A DNA stretch of 33,646 nucleotides from Alphaproteobacteria bacterium (GTDB lineage Bacteria > Pseudomonadota > Alphaproteobacteria > Rs-D84). The translations under genes were made by a program, and so were the position numbers. Below are positions 17,459-24,554 of the stretch, one piece after another. The stretch lies in contig JAGBXO010000009.1 in the NCBI GenBank assembly GCA_017629245.1, positions 102,256 through 135,901 on the forward strand. The letters run 5' to 3'. A model generated the notes under the pieces. The model saw nothing but the letters and a program-made list of their open reading frames with translations. It had not been told where the DNA came from and searched no databases. Position 1 is the first letter of the stretch. Each line of letters opens with the position of its first letter.

Positions 17459-17863
17459 ATGACAACGACAAGATATGGAATTAAAGAAAATCAGGTTCGC
17501 GCATTCAATAAAATGATTCGCGTTAGCCATCAGAAGCTGAATCTGGTATGCGATTTGGTTCGTGGTTTACCAGTAGAACGCGCTGTTGATGTCTTGAAAT
17601 TTTCAAAGAAACGCGTTGCTGGCGAAGTGCTGAAAACTTTGTTGTCTGCGGTTGCAAATGCAGAACACAACAAAAAGTTACCAGTTGATACTTTGTTCGT
17701 CAAAGAAATTTGGTGTGGCAAAGCGTTGACAATGAAGCGCATTATGGCCGGCCCACGTGGCAGTGCGCGTCCAATTCTGAAACCTTTCTCAAATTTGACA
17801 ATCGTTTTGGAATCAGGCGTGGCGCCTTCTAAGAAAAAAGTAAAAAAAGAAACAGCAAAATAA
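17459..17863 (+). CDS. rplV: 50S ribosomal protein L22
   Basis: L22 reaches into the exit tunnel, where its beta-hairpin faces L4 at the constriction. The 134 residues include the family core (MIRVSHQKLNLVCDLVRG, later AVANAEHN). The hairpin tip departs from the norm: after MKRIM it reads AGPRGSARPILKPFSNL (97-113) where most bacteria have PRAKGRA followed by KRTSHI, with the same length but fewer basic residues. A Lys-rich C-terminal tail follows. A three-way-junction RNA lies between this gene and rpsC. Confidence 0.95.
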   Translation: MTTTRYGIKENQVRAFNKMIRVSHQKLNLVCDLVRGLPVERAVDVLKFSKKRVAGEVLKTLLSAVANAEHNKKLPVDTLFVKEIWCGKALTMKRIMAGPRGSARPILKPFSNLTIVLESGVAPSKKKVKKETAK

Positions 17864-17875
17864 GGTAGTAAGTGT

Positions 17876-17931
17876 GGGGCGGTATGGAATGAATATTCCT
17901 GAATAAAGCCATAAGGCTTCAAGAACGCCCC
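17876..17931 (+). other. Three-way-junction RNA between rplV and rpsC
   Basis: An outer stem GGGGCG/CGCCCC (17876-17881 with 17926-17931) encloses two perfect hairpins: GGAAT/ATTCC (17886-17890 with 17895-17899) and AAGCC/GGCTT (17906-17910 with 17915-17919), each with a 4-base loop. The element sits 23 bases upstream of rpsC with no T run, so a binding or processing role is more likely than termination. Confidence 0.7.
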
Positions 17932-17954
17932 TGCTAAATTTAAGGAAAAAAGAA

Positions 17955-18656
17955 ATGGGACAGAAAGTATCACCAATTTCATTGCGCGAATTTATTAATA
18001 AGATTACAGATTCACGCTGGATTGCAGGTAAAAAAGATTATGCAGCCCTGTTGGCAGAAGATGTTAAAATTCGCAAATTTATTGAAAAGAAGTTAAAGAA
18101 AGCCGGATTGGCCAAGGTTGTTATTGAACGCTTTGCCAAAAAGGTGGTTGTGACGATTCATACCAGCAGACCTGGTATGATTATTGGTAAGAACGGTGCT
18201 GATATCGAAACATTGCGTAATGATATCAAAAAATTGGTTAAGAATGACCAAGTTGTCGTAAATATTTACGAAGTTCGCCGTCCAGACCTGAATGCGCAAT
18301 TGGTTGCGCAGAATATTGCCCAGCAAATCGAAGGTCGTGTTTCATTTAAACGCGCGATGAAGAAGGCTGTGCAGAATGCTCAAAAAGCAGGTGCCCAGGG
18401 TATCAAAGTTATGTGCAGTGGGCGTTTGAATGGTGCTGAAATCGCACGTAGCGAACAAATCCGCGAAGGTCGTATCCCATTGCATACATTGCGTGCAGAT
18501 ATTGACTATGCGTCAATTCAGGCAAAAACAACATATGGTGTTATCGGCGTTAAAGTTTGGATCTACACAGGTGATGTTGTTAATAAAGATAAATTAGCAT
18601 CTGAAATGGCGCGTCCGACAGAATATGCCGGTTCAAGCGAAAGAAAGCACAAATAA
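17955..18656 (+). CDS. rpsC: 30S ribosomal protein S3
   Basis: S3 lies at the mRNA entry channel and has helicase-related function. The 233 residues contain the KH domain with [19 protein letters not shown] (GxxG type) and the C-terminal domain [20 protein letters not shown], then [13 protein letters not shown]. The start [11 protein letters not shown] is a slightly altered MGQKVNP. TAAGGAAAA precedes the ATG. The stop overlaps the first bases of a small stem before rplP. Confidence 0.98.
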   Translation: MGQKVSPISLREFINKITDSRWIAGKKDYAALLAEDVKIRKFIEKKLKKAGLAKVVIERFAKKVVVTIHTSRPGMIIGKNGADIETLRNDIKKLVKNDQVVVNIYEVRRPDLNAQLVAQNIAQQIEGRVSFKRAMKKAVQNAQKAGAQGIKVMCSGRLNGAEIARSEQIREGRIPLHTLRADIDYASIQAKTTYGVIGVKVWIYTGDVVNKDKLASEMARPTEYAGSSERKHK

Positions 18657-18673
18657 TAATTGAACGATTATTA
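18654..18673 (+). other. Stem-loop over the rpsC stop codon
   Basis: TAATAAT (18654-18660, including the stop) pairs perfectly with ATTATTA (18667-18673) around TGAACG. It is AT-only and weak on its own. Confidence 0.35.
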
Positions 18674-18691
18674 AATTGAAGGATTTGTATT

Positions 18692-19105
18692 ATGTTAATG
18701 CCAAAGAAAACAAAATTTCGCAAACAGCACAAAGGCCGTATTCACGGTGTTGCGAAAGGTGGCAGTGAATTGGCATTCGGTTCTTTTGGACTGAAGGCAA
18801 TGTCACCAGAACGTGTCACAGCGCGTCAAATTGAAGCAGCGCGTCGTGCAATCACACGTCATATGCGTCGTATGGGTAAACTGTGGATTCGTATTTTCCC
18901 AGATGTTCCTGTGACCAAGAAACCAGCCGAAGTTCGTATGGGTAAAGGTAAGGGTGCAGTTGAATACTGGATCTGTCGTGTTAAACCAGGTCGTATTATG
19001 TTCGAATTAGATGGTGTTAAACCAGAAGTTGCATACGAAGCGTTTGCATTGGCGGCGGCAAAACTGCCAGTGAAAACAAAAGTTGTTGAACGTAAAGTTA
19101 ACTAA
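18692..19105 (+). CDS. rplP: 50S ribosomal protein L16
   Basis: L16 organises the A-site region of the 50S subunit. The 137 residues contain [12 protein letters not shown] at the start, then [27 protein letters not shown] and the loop [21 protein letters not shown] precedes the ATG by eight bases. It is followed by a GC-rich tetraloop hairpin and rpmC. Confidence 0.98.
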   Translation: MLMPKKTKFRKQHKGRIHGVAKGGSELAFGSFGLKAMSPERVTARQIEAARRAITRHMRRMGKLWIRIFPDVPVTKKPAEVRMGKGKGAVEYWICRVKPGRIMFELDGVKPEVAYEAFALAAAKLPVKTKVVERKVN

Positions 19106-19118
19106 GATAAATTGCAAT

Positions 19119-19136
19119 CCCGGGGCCTGCCCCGGG
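19119..19136 (+). other. GC-rich stem-loop, rplP-rpmC
   Basis: CCCGGGG-CCTG-CCCCGGG is a perfect 7-bp stem, the strongest hairpin inside the S10 block. It is followed by GCAAGGC and not T residues, so it should not terminate efficiently. It ends 24 bases before rpmC. Confidence 0.8.
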
Positions 19137-19160
19137 GCAAGGCAAAAAAGGTAGCTAAAA

Positions 19161-19352
19161 ATGGCAGAAAAGAAAGTTGAAACAGAATTGACGATGGAAG
19201 CATTGGAAAGCAAGTTGACTGATCTGAAAAAAGAACAGATGAATCAGCGTTTCCAGCATGCTGCAGGTCAGATGCCAAAAACACATGTTATGCGTCAGAC
19301 CCGTCGTGAAATTGCACGTGTGAAAACAAAGTTGAACGCGGCAAAAAAATAA
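19161..19352 (+). CDS. rpmC: 50S ribosomal protein L29
   Basis: L29 is a small two-helix protein at the exit-tunnel rim next to L23. The 63 residues show the family pattern, including LTMEALESKLTDLKKEQMNQRFQ and the C-terminal REIARVKTKLN. It lies between rplP and rpsQ in the standard order. The binding site AAAGGTAG is adequate. The next gene starts unusually far away (157 bases). Confidence 0.95.
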   Translation: MAEKKVETELTMEALESKLTDLKKEQMNQRFQHAAGQMPKTHVMRQTRREIARVKTKLNAAKK

Positions 19353-19365
19353 AAATTGCTGATTT

Positions 19366-19394
19366 TTGTTGATATTTCTAAAAATTTAGATAAT
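19366..19394 (+). promoter_or_regulatory. Possible internal promoter before rpsQ
   Basis: TTGTTG (19366-19371), a 17-base spacer and GATAAT (19389-19394) lie in the long rpmC-rpsQ spacer. The -10 is good and the -35 weak. Confidence 0.35.
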
Positions 19395-19436
19395 ATAGGC
19401 AGGGTCAGAAAAGTAAAAACAAGGATTTAATCCGTG

Positions 19437-19475
19437 GATTTTATGCGTAAAAATTGATGTTTTTGTCGTAAAATC
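19437..19475 (+). other. AT-rich stem-loop, rpmC-rpsQ
   Basis: GATTTTA (19437-19443) pairs with TAAAATC (19469-19475), and inside it AAAAAT/GTTTTT (19449-19454 with 19459-19464) closes a TGAT loop. It lies 34 bases before rpsQ. Confidence 0.55.
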
Positions 19476-19509
19476 TGTGGGTTAGACAAACAGTATAAGG
19501 ACAGAAGTT

Positions 19510-19779
19510 ATGCCAAGACGTATACTGCAAGGAACAGTTGTTAGTACAGCAAACGACAAAACAGTTGTCGTAGAAGTGGAACGTCGTTTCCGCCATCCGC
19601 TGTATGGTAAGTTCGTTAAGCAGAACAAAAAGTACAAAGCGCACGATGAAAACAATGAATATAAAATTGGTGAAATCGTTGCGATTGAAGAACATCGTCC
19701 AATCTCTAAGACTAAGTCTTGGGTTGTTAAGGGGCGCGTTGGTGTTTCCAAAGACGATGCAGTAGAAGTAGTTGACTAA
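19510..19779 (+). CDS. rpsQ: 30S ribosomal protein S17
   Basis: S17 is an OB-fold primary binder of the 16S rRNA 5' domain. The 89 residues have [21 protein letters not shown], then [23 protein letters not shown] and the conserved [12 protein letters not shown]. It is of normal length, with TAAGGACAG before the ATG. It may be reachable from an internal promoter in the long upstream spacer. A structured spacer separates it from rplN. Confidence 0.97.
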   Translation: MPRRILQGTVVSTANDKTVVVEVERRFRHPLYGKFVKQNKKYKAHDENNEYKIGEIVAIEEHRPISKTKSWVVKGRVGVSKDDAVEVVD

Positions 19780-19787
19780 TAATCAAC

Positions 19788-19869
19788 AGGTTCTTTGAGG
19801 TCGGTTCGGGAAAAGTATTAGGCGACAGTCGGAACCTATAACAAAGCGGTTGGGGATTGCCCAGCCTGC
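19788..19869 (+). other. Two stem-loops, rpsQ-rplN
   Basis: AGGTTCT (19788-19794) pairs with GGAACCT (19831-19837), one G-U. A second hairpin GGTTGGG/CCCAGCC (19848-19854 with 19860-19866) is flanked by a further GC/GC pair. The second ends about 20 bases before rplN. No T run follows. Confidence 0.6.
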
Positions 19870-19887
19870 AGGAAAAGGATTAAAGTT

Positions 19888-20262
19888 ATGATTCAAAATG
19901 AAACAGTTATGACAGTTGCAGATAACAGTGGTGCGCGTAAAGCAATGTGCATCAAGGTTTTGGGCGGTTCACATCGTCGCTATGCAACCGTTGGCGACAA
20001 AATCGTTGTTGCTATTAAAGAAGCCATTCCACGTGGTAAAGTTCAAAAAGGTACAGTACAACGCGCAATTATCGTTCGTACAAAGTTCCCTGTGAAACGT
20101 CCAGACGGTTCAATCATCCGTTTTGATGATAATGCAGTTGTTTTGATTAATAAAAACAACTTTGAACCAATTGGAACACGTATCTTTGGGCCGATTGCCC
20201 GTGAAGTTCGTCGTAAATACGATGTTCAGAAAATCGTGTCTTTGGCACCGGAAGTAATCTAA
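19888..20262 (+). CDS. rplN: 50S ribosomal protein L14
   Basis: L14 lies at the subunit interface, contacts EF binding sites and is bound by RsfS. The 124 residues start [27 protein letters not shown] and contain the conserved [21 protein letters not shown] and [13 protein letters not shown]. Gene order (rplN-rplX-rplE) is standard. GGAAAAGGA lies upstream of the ATG. Confidence 0.98.
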   Translation: MIQNETVMTVADNSGARKAMCIKVLGGSHRRYATVGDKIVVAIKEAIPRGKVQKGTVQRAIIVRTKFPVKRPDGSIIRFDDNAVVLINKNNFEPIGTRIFGPIAREVRRKYDVQKIVSLAPEVI

Positions 20263-20284
20263 ATAACAGATGGAAGGTCATAAA

Positions 20285-20587
20285 ATGAAAATTAAAACAG
20301 GCGACGAAGTCGTAGTTATTTCGGGAAAATACAAAGGCGTCAAAGGTAAAGTACTGGAAGCACGCCCAGCAGAAGAACGTGTTGTTGTTGAAGGTGTTAA
20401 TCGTCGTAAATGGCACATCAAACCAACACAGGAACAGCCAGGTCATATCATTGATCGCGAAGCGCCGATTCATGTATCCAATGTTGCGATTGTTGATCCA
20501 AAAACAAAGAAAGCAACACGCGTTGGCTACAAAGTAGAAGCGGGTAAGAAAGTTCGCGTTGCAAAAAAATCTGGTGCGGAAATATAA
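20285..20587 (+). CDS. rplX: 50S ribosomal protein L24
   Basis: L24 starts 50S assembly by binding the 23S 5' end. The 100 residues begin [21 protein letters not shown], the KOW motif, followed by [20 protein letters not shown] 20285 is chosen because GGAAGG precedes it at good spacing and the KOW start matches the family; an in-frame ATG at 20270 would lie within the binding site. It follows rplN by 22 bases. Confidence 0.96.
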   Translation: MKIKTGDEVVVISGKYKGVKGKVLEARPAEERVVVEGVNRRKWHIKPTQEQPGHIIDREAPIHVSNVAIVDPKTKKATRVGYKVEAGKKVRVAKKSGAEI

Positions 20588-20600
20588 TAATTAGGAAAAT

Positions 20601-20629
20601 TGTTGCCCGCTGTTACGGGAAACTCAACA
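20601..20629 (+). other. Stem-loop before rplE (15-nt core shared with rplR spacer)
   Basis: TGTTG/CAACA (20601-20605 with 20625-20629) encloses CCCG-ctgtta-CGGG (20606-20619). The segment CCGCTGTTACGGGAA (20607-20621) recurs exactly at 22757-22771, before rplR. Confidence 0.65.
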
Positions 20630-20644
20630 TTAAGGATAAAAGAA

Positions 20645-21190
20645 ATGCAAAGCAGATTGCGTGAAATTTATGAAAAAGAAATTGTGCCAGAATTAATTAA
20701 AGAATTCGGCTACAAGAATGCGTTGGCAGTTCCAAAACTGACCAAGATTGTTTTGAATATGGGTGTTGGCGAAGCTGTGTCTGATAAAAAGAAATTGGAT
20801 GCTGCTGTTGCAGATTTGACAGCCATTGCAGCCCAAAAGGCGATTAAAACACGTGCAAAGAAGTCTATTGCTACATATCGTTTGCGCGAAGGTCAGGAAA
20901 TTGGTACAAAGGTGACTTTGCGTGGTAAACGCATGTATGATTTCTTGGATAAATTGATTACAGTTGCACTGCCACGTGTAAAAGACTTCCGTGGGTTGTC
21001 AAAGTCAAAGTTTGACGGTCGTGGAAACTATGCGTTTGGTGTTAAAGAACATTTAATCTTCCCAGAAATTTCTGTTGATAAGATTGATGCCATTCGTGGT
21101 ATGGATATTGTTATTGCTACTACGGCAAAAACAGATGATGAAGCACGTGCATTGCTGACTAAAATCGGCTTGCCATTGGTTTTGAAATAA
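20645..21190 (+). CDS. rplE: 50S ribosomal protein L5
   Basis: L5 binds 5S rRNA and contacts P-site tRNA. The 181 residues show [15 protein letters not shown], the loop [16 protein letters not shown] and RDFRGL-type [23 protein letters not shown] 20645 is chosen: it follows AAGGATAAAAGA, and the conserved N-terminus [12 protein letters not shown] begins there. A longer reading frame upstream includes the stem-loop and is rejected. rpsN follows after 20 bases. Confidence 0.97.
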   Translation: MQSRLREIYEKEIVPELIKEFGYKNALAVPKLTKIVLNMGVGEAVSDKKKLDAAVADLTAIAAQKAIKTRAKKSIATYRLREGQEIGTKVTLRGKRMYDFLDKLITVALPRVKDFRGLSKSKFDGRGNYAFGVKEHLIFPEISVDKIDAIRGMDIVIATTAKTDDEARALLTKIGLPLVLK

Positions 21191-21210
21191 TTAACAAAGG
21201 TTGAAAGAAA

Positions 21211-21513
21211 ATGGCTAAATTAGCGTTAATCAATAAACAACATAAACGTGAAAAGCTGGTTGCGCAGTATGCAAAAAAGCGTGAAACTATCAAGGCTAAA
21301 ATGTCTGTAAATGCGACACCAGAAGAAAGAATTGATGCAATGAAAAAGTTGGCAAAATTGCCACGCAATGCAAACCCAACACGTTTGCGTAATCGTTGCA
21401 GTGTGACAGGTCGTTCACGTGGATTCTCACGACTGTTCGGTCTGTGCCGTCAGCAGGTTCGTACAATGGCAAGCGAAGGTAAACTGCCAGGCGTACGCAA
21501 ATCAAGCTGGTAA
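21211..21513 (+). CDS. rpsN: 30S ribosomal protein S14 (zinc-free form)
   Basis: S14 is a head protein of the 30S subunit. At 100 residues it is the long, zinc-independent type without CxxC pairs. Conserved features are [23 protein letters not shown] and the C-terminal LPGVRKSSW. The Arg-Leu-Phe-Gly-Leu-Cys stretch differs slightly from the common RKFGLSR. GGTTGAAAG precedes the ATG. A double-hairpin spacer separates it from rpsH. Confidence 0.96.
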   Translation: MAKLALINKQHKREKLVAQYAKKRETIKAKMSVNATPEERIDAMKKLAKLPRNANPTRLRNRCSVTGRSRGFSRLFGLCRQQVRTMASEGKLPGVRKSSW

Positions 21514-21526
21514 AATAACAAAAGCC

Positions 21527-21575
21527 CAACTGTGGACAATGCAGTTGTAGAAAACAGTGTGGGGCATTTGCCCCA
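21527..21575 (+). other. Two stem-loops, rpsN-rpsH
   Basis: CAACTG/CAGTTG (21527-21532 with 21542-21547) is followed by TGGGGC-attt-GCCCCA (21560-21575). The second hairpin is strong, lacks a T run, and ends 21 bases before rpsH. Confidence 0.7.
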
Positions 21576-21596
21576 TGACGTTAAGGAGTAAAAAAG

Positions 21597-21995
21597 ATGT
21601 CACTATCACACCCAATCGGCGATATGGTTACCCGCATCCGTAATGGTCAAAATGCAGGTAAAGAAACAATCGTCGTTCCAAACAGCAAATTGCGTGCAGC
21701 AGTTTTGTCTGTATTAAAAGAAGAAGGTTTTATTGCAGATTTTCGTATCGATGCAATTGACGAACATCGTTCAAATTTGGTCGTTGAATTGAAGTATGTT
21801 GGCGGAAATGGTGCAATTCAGGAAATTTCCGTTGTATCTAAGCCGGGACGCCGTGTCTATTCAGGCAGCGCAAAAATGCCAAAGGTTTTAAATGGCTTGG
21901 GTATTGCGATTGTATCTACACCAAATGGCGTAATGACAGACCACAAAGCACGTTTGATGAACGTTGGTGGTGAAGTATTGTGCAAGGTTATCTAA
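21597..21995 (+). CDS. rpsH: 30S ribosomal protein S8
   Basis: S8 binds the 16S central domain and in E. coli represses the spc operon by binding a mimic helix near rplE. The 132 residues have SHPIGDMVTRIRNGQNAGKE at the start and SKPGRRVYSGSAKMPKVLNGLGIAIVSTPNGVMTD at the C-terminal half. TTAAGGAG precedes the ATG. It directly follows a double hairpin and precedes rplF by 18 bases. Confidence 0.98.
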   Translation: MSLSHPIGDMVTRIRNGQNAGKETIVVPNSKLRAAVLSVLKEEGFIADFRIDAIDEHRSNLVVELKYVGGNGAIQEISVVSKPGRRVYSGSAKMPKVLNGLGIAIVSTPNGVMTDHKARLMNVGGEVLCKVI

Positions 21996-22013
21996 ACAAG
22001 CGAGGATTAAGTT

Positions 22014-22565
22014 ATGTCACGTGCAGGAAAATATCCAGTTAAACTGAGTGATGGCGTCACTGTCGCAATTGCAGACAACGCCGTAGTGGTTAAAGGCCCA
22101 AAGGGTGAACTGAAATTACCATTGGACACAAAAAATGCTGGCTTGGTAGATATTATTATTGAAGAAGGTCAGGTTGTTATCAATCCAAAGGATGCAGAAG
22201 AAAAGCAGTCTCGTACAATGTGGGGCACAATGGCACGCAATGTTCGTAATGCTGTTGAAGGTGTATCTAAGGGATTTGAAAAGCCAATGTATATGAAAGG
22301 TGTTGGTTATAAAGCATCTGTTAAAGGTTCACAGTTGGTTTTGGTTGCAGGTTATTCACATGATGTTATCATGGACATTCCAGCGGGTTTGACCGTTGAA
22401 ATGGGGGCAACACCAACAGAATTTACTGTTAAAGGTATGGATAAATGCTTGGTCGGTCAGTTTGCAGACAAGATTCACAAGGTTCGCAAGGCAGATCCAT
22501 ACAAGGGTAAAGGCATCTTCTATAAGGGCGAAAGAATCCGCCGCAAAGAAGGTAAGAAGAAATAA
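22014..22565 (+). CDS. rplF: 50S ribosomal protein L6
   Basis: L6 lies near the factor-binding site of the 50S subunit. The 183 residues contain the two repeated domains, with WGTMARNVRNAVEGVSKGFEK, the YMKGVGYKA segment and the C-terminal KADPYKGKGIFYKGERIRRKEGKKK. The length is slightly over the usual 177. AGGATTAAG precedes the ATG. The next gene is not rplR, as expected, but a 53-codon gene starting 27 bases after the stop. Confidence 0.98.
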   Translation: MSRAGKYPVKLSDGVTVAIADNAVVVKGPKGELKLPLDTKNAGLVDIIIEEGQVVINPKDAEEKQSRTMWGTMARNVRNAVEGVSKGFEKPMYMKGVGYKASVKGSQLVLVAGYSHDVIMDIPAGLTVEMGATPTEFTVKGMDKCLVGQFADKIHKVRKADPYKGKGIFYKGERIRRKEGKKK

Positions 22566-22591
22566 TAGTTAAAACTTAGGGAAGTGTATGT

Positions 22592-22753
22592 ATGTCGGCA
22601 CAGAAAAATGATTTTGCGTTGAAAACGCATGAAGCGTGGAAAAAGTTGGTATTAAAATTTTATTGGATACTGGCGTATGCAGGTGATTGTTTGTCTGGGG
22701 CGAAACATAGTGCAGTTGCCAAGTTTGGACGTAATAACCAAAAGCAAAAATGA
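22592..22753 (+). CDS. Small basic protein (53 aa) inserted in the spc cluster
   Basis: An open frame of 53 codons lies between rplF and rplR, where the two genes are normally adjacent. It has a good ribosome binding site (AGGGAAG, seven bases before ATG 22592) and the codon style of its neighbours. The product is basic (nine Lys, one Arg, against three acidic residues). It has a charged helix HEAWKKLVLKF, an aromatic/hydrophobic stretch YWILAYAG, a single Cys33 and a Lys/Asn/Gln-rich tail. I do not recognise it. It could be a lineage-specific ribosome-associated peptide or a small membrane-associated protein. It is followed directly by the hairpin core shared with the rplE leader. That it is translated is inferred from the binding site and position. 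Confidence 0.7.
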   Translation: MSAQKNDFALKTHEAWKKLVLKFYWILAYAGDCLSGAKHSAVAKFGRNNQKQK

Positions 22754-22772
22754 TTTCCGCTGTTACGGGAAT
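22753..22772 (+). other. Stem-loop before rplR (copy of rplE hairpin core)
   Basis: ATTTCCG/CGGGAAT around a CTGTTA loop, one G-U pair. The 15 bases 22757-22771 are identical to 20607-20621. It ends 20 bases before rplR. Confidence 0.65.
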
Positions 22773-22792
22773 TGGAAAAAAGGAAAAATAAA

Positions 22793-23149
22793 ATGTTAAG
22801 ACATTTGAATTCAGAAGAAAGACGTACTTTGGCGAATCGCGGTGCGTTGAAAAGAAAAAATCCTGGCAAGATTCGTTTGTCAGTTTTCCGTTCTGGACGC
22901 CATATTGAAGTTCAGGCAATTGATGACACAAAAGGTCACACCATTTGCGCAGCTTCTTCAAAAGAAAAAGCATTTGCAGGCAAAGGTTGGAATATTGCAG
23001 GGGCAGAATTGGTTGGTAAAGCATTTGCAGAACGCGTAGTGGCTGCAAAAATTGCTGACAATTGTTATTTTGATCGTGGTGGTTATCGCTATCATGGTCG
23101 TGTAAAGGCACTGTGCGAAGCAATCCGCGCGGGTGGCGTTAGAATATAA
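22793..23149 (+). CDS. rplR: 50S ribosomal protein L18
   Basis: L18 binds 5S rRNA and brings it to the 50S subunit. The 118 residues include KIRLSVFRSGRHIEVQAIDD and the C-terminal YFDRGGYRYHGRVKALCEAIRAGG, a slightly modified FDRGGYLYHGRVKALAD. ATG 22793 follows AAAGGAAAA; an in-frame ATG at 22772 lies in the hairpin. It follows the 53-codon gene and precedes rpsE by 23 bases. Confidence 0.96.
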   Translation: MLRHLNSEERRTLANRGALKRKNPGKIRLSVFRSGRHIEVQAIDDTKGHTICAASSKEKAFAGKGWNIAGAELVGKAFAERVVAAKIADNCYFDRGGYRYHGRVKALCEAIRAGGVRI

Positions 23150-23172
23150 TTTGAATAAGACGGAGTATTATA

Positions 23173-23730
23173 ATGGCACGTTTTGATGATAAAAAATTGC
23201 AGACGGATAATTTGGTAGATAAATTAGTTTCTATCAACCGCGTATCAAAGACTGTTAAGGGCGGTCGCAATATGTCTTTCTCGGCCTTGGTTGTGGTCGG
23301 TGACAAAGCAGGTCGCGTAGGTTTTGGTAAGGGTAAGGCCTTGGAAGTACAGGCTGCAGTGCAGAAAGCAACAAAAGCTGCAAAGGCAAAAATGTTGCGT
23401 GTTCCACTGAAAGAAGGTCGTACTTTGCATCATGATAGCGCAGCGAAATATGGCGCAAGTAAATTGGTGGTGCGCAGTGCTGTTCCAGGTACTGGTATCA
23501 TTGCAGGTGGTGCATTGCGTGCGGTATTTGAATGCTTGGGTGTACAGGACGTTGTTGTTAAGTCACAGGGTTCAAATAATCCAAATAATATGATTCGCGC
23601 TGCTTTCTTGGCATTTAGCAAGATGAATTCTCCAAAAACTGTTGCGGCACGTCGTGGCAAGACAGTTGCAGAAATCATCGCAGGTCGTGATGGCAAGAAA
23701 TTAGAAACAGCAGATGCGGAAGCAAAATAA
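23173..23730 (+). CDS. rpsE: 30S ribosomal protein S5
   Basis: S5 supports decoding fidelity and mRNA unwinding. The 185 residues contain [34 protein letters not shown], and [24 protein letters not shown] with the [10 protein letters not shown] segment. Length and motifs are normal. GACGGAG precedes the ATG. rpmD follows after 34 bases. Confidence 0.98.
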   Translation: MARFDDKKLQTDNLVDKLVSINRVSKTVKGGRNMSFSALVVVGDKAGRVGFGKGKALEVQAAVQKATKAAKAKMLRVPLKEGRTLHHDSAAKYGASKLVVRSAVPGTGIIAGGALRAVFECLGVQDVVVKSQGSNNPNNMIRAAFLAFSKMNSPKTVAARRGKTVAEIIAGRDGKKLETADAEAK

Positions 23731-23764
23731 TCTGGGCACAGATATAAAAAACGGAGTTTGAATT

Positions 23765-23941
23765 ATGGCAAAAATAATTGTAAAACAAGTTAGAAGTACT
23801 ATCGGTCGTCCAGAAGCACAGGTTAAAATCGTAAAGGCTTTGGGCCTGGGGCGTATCGGTAAAACCAAAGAAGTAGAAGACAGCGCATCTGTACGCGGTA
23901 TGGTTGCAAAAGTTTCTCACTTGGTGGAAATCGCAGAATAA
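23765..23941 (+). CDS. rpmD: 50S ribosomal protein L30
   Basis: L30 is a small 50S protein; many lineages have lost it, and this organism keeps it. The 58 residues read [19 protein letters not shown], then the conserved [18 protein letters not shown] and a C-terminal [14 protein letters not shown]. It is in its standard place between rpsE and rplO, with CGGAG eight to ten bases before the ATG. The next gene starts 88 bases later, after two hairpins. Confidence 0.95.
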   Translation: MAKIIVKQVRSTIGRPEAQVKIVKALGLGRIGKTKEVEDSASVRGMVAKVSHLVEIAE

Positions 23942-23955
23942 TTATTAAACCGAGT

Positions 23956-24007
23956 ATATAGACAAGTACTTGTTTATATGCGACAAAGAACTATGTAAAA
24001 TATAGTT
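23956..24007 (+). other. Two stem-loops, rpmD-rplO
   Basis: ATATAGACA/TGTTTATAT (23956-23964 with 23971-23979, one G-U) has a six-base loop AGTACT. A second stem AACTAT/ATAGTT (23989-23994 with 24002-24007) ends 21 bases before rplO. Confidence 0.6.
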
Positions 24008-24028
24008 ATAGGACAAAAGGAAAAAGAA

Positions 24029-24487
24029 ATGAAATTAAATGCATTGATGGATAATTTTGGTGCACGTCAAAGTGCAACACGCGTTGGTCGTGGTATTGGA
24101 TCTGGTTCTGGTAAAACAGCCGGCCGTGGTCACAAAGGGCAAAAGGCACGCAGTGGATCACGCAAGCAGGCGACATTCCAGGGTGGACAGATGCCGATTT
24201 TGCGTCGTTTCCCAAAATTTGGTTTCAACAATCCATTTGCTAAGGCTTATGTGACAATCAATCTGGGCGATATCGAAAAGTTCATCGCAGCAGGTAAGAT
24301 TGATGCAAGCAAAGATATTACAATTGATTCTTTGTTGGCTGCAAAAATTATCAATCGCACAATGTGTGGTTTGAAGGTTTTGGCCAAGGGCGAAATCAAG
24401 ACAGCAGTTAATGTTGTTGCAGATAAATGGTCCAAGGCAGCAGAAGCCGCGATTGTTAAAGCCGGTGGCACAATCAAAAATAATTAA
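24029..24487 (+). CDS. rplO: 50S ribosomal protein L15
   Basis: L15 is a late-assembly 50S protein. The 152 residues have the glycine-rich N-terminus GRGIGSGSGKTAGRGHKGQKARSG, then FQGGQMPILRRFPKFGF. The C-terminal globular domain ends in VKAGGTI. It lies in the usual place before secY. AAAGGAAAA precedes the ATG. Confidence 0.98.
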   Translation: MKLNALMDNFGARQSATRVGRGIGSGSGKTAGRGHKGQKARSGSRKQATFQGGQMPILRRFPKFGFNNPFAKAYVTINLGDIEKFIAAGKIDASKDITIDSLLAAKIINRTMCGLKVLAKGEIKTAVNVVADKWSKAAEAAIVKAGGTIKNN

Positions 24488-24500
24488 TCTGTAAAATCAC

Positions 24501-24532
24501 ATAGGGCATTCGGGGAATACTCGGATGCCTAT
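24501..24532 (+). other. Stem-loop, rplO-secY
   Basis: ATAGG-g-CATTCG (24501-24512) pairs with CGGATGCCTAT (24522-24532) around GGGAATACT, with one bulged G and one T-G pair. It ends 22 bases before secY. Confidence 0.6.
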
Positions 24533-24554
24533 AAACGGTTAAAATTCACGTACA

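Noticed and set aside
22569-23123. A 184-codon open frame on the minus strand across rplR
   Set aside because: It lies antisense to the clear L18 gene and the 53-codon gene, has no binding site and its composition is that of a shadow frame.
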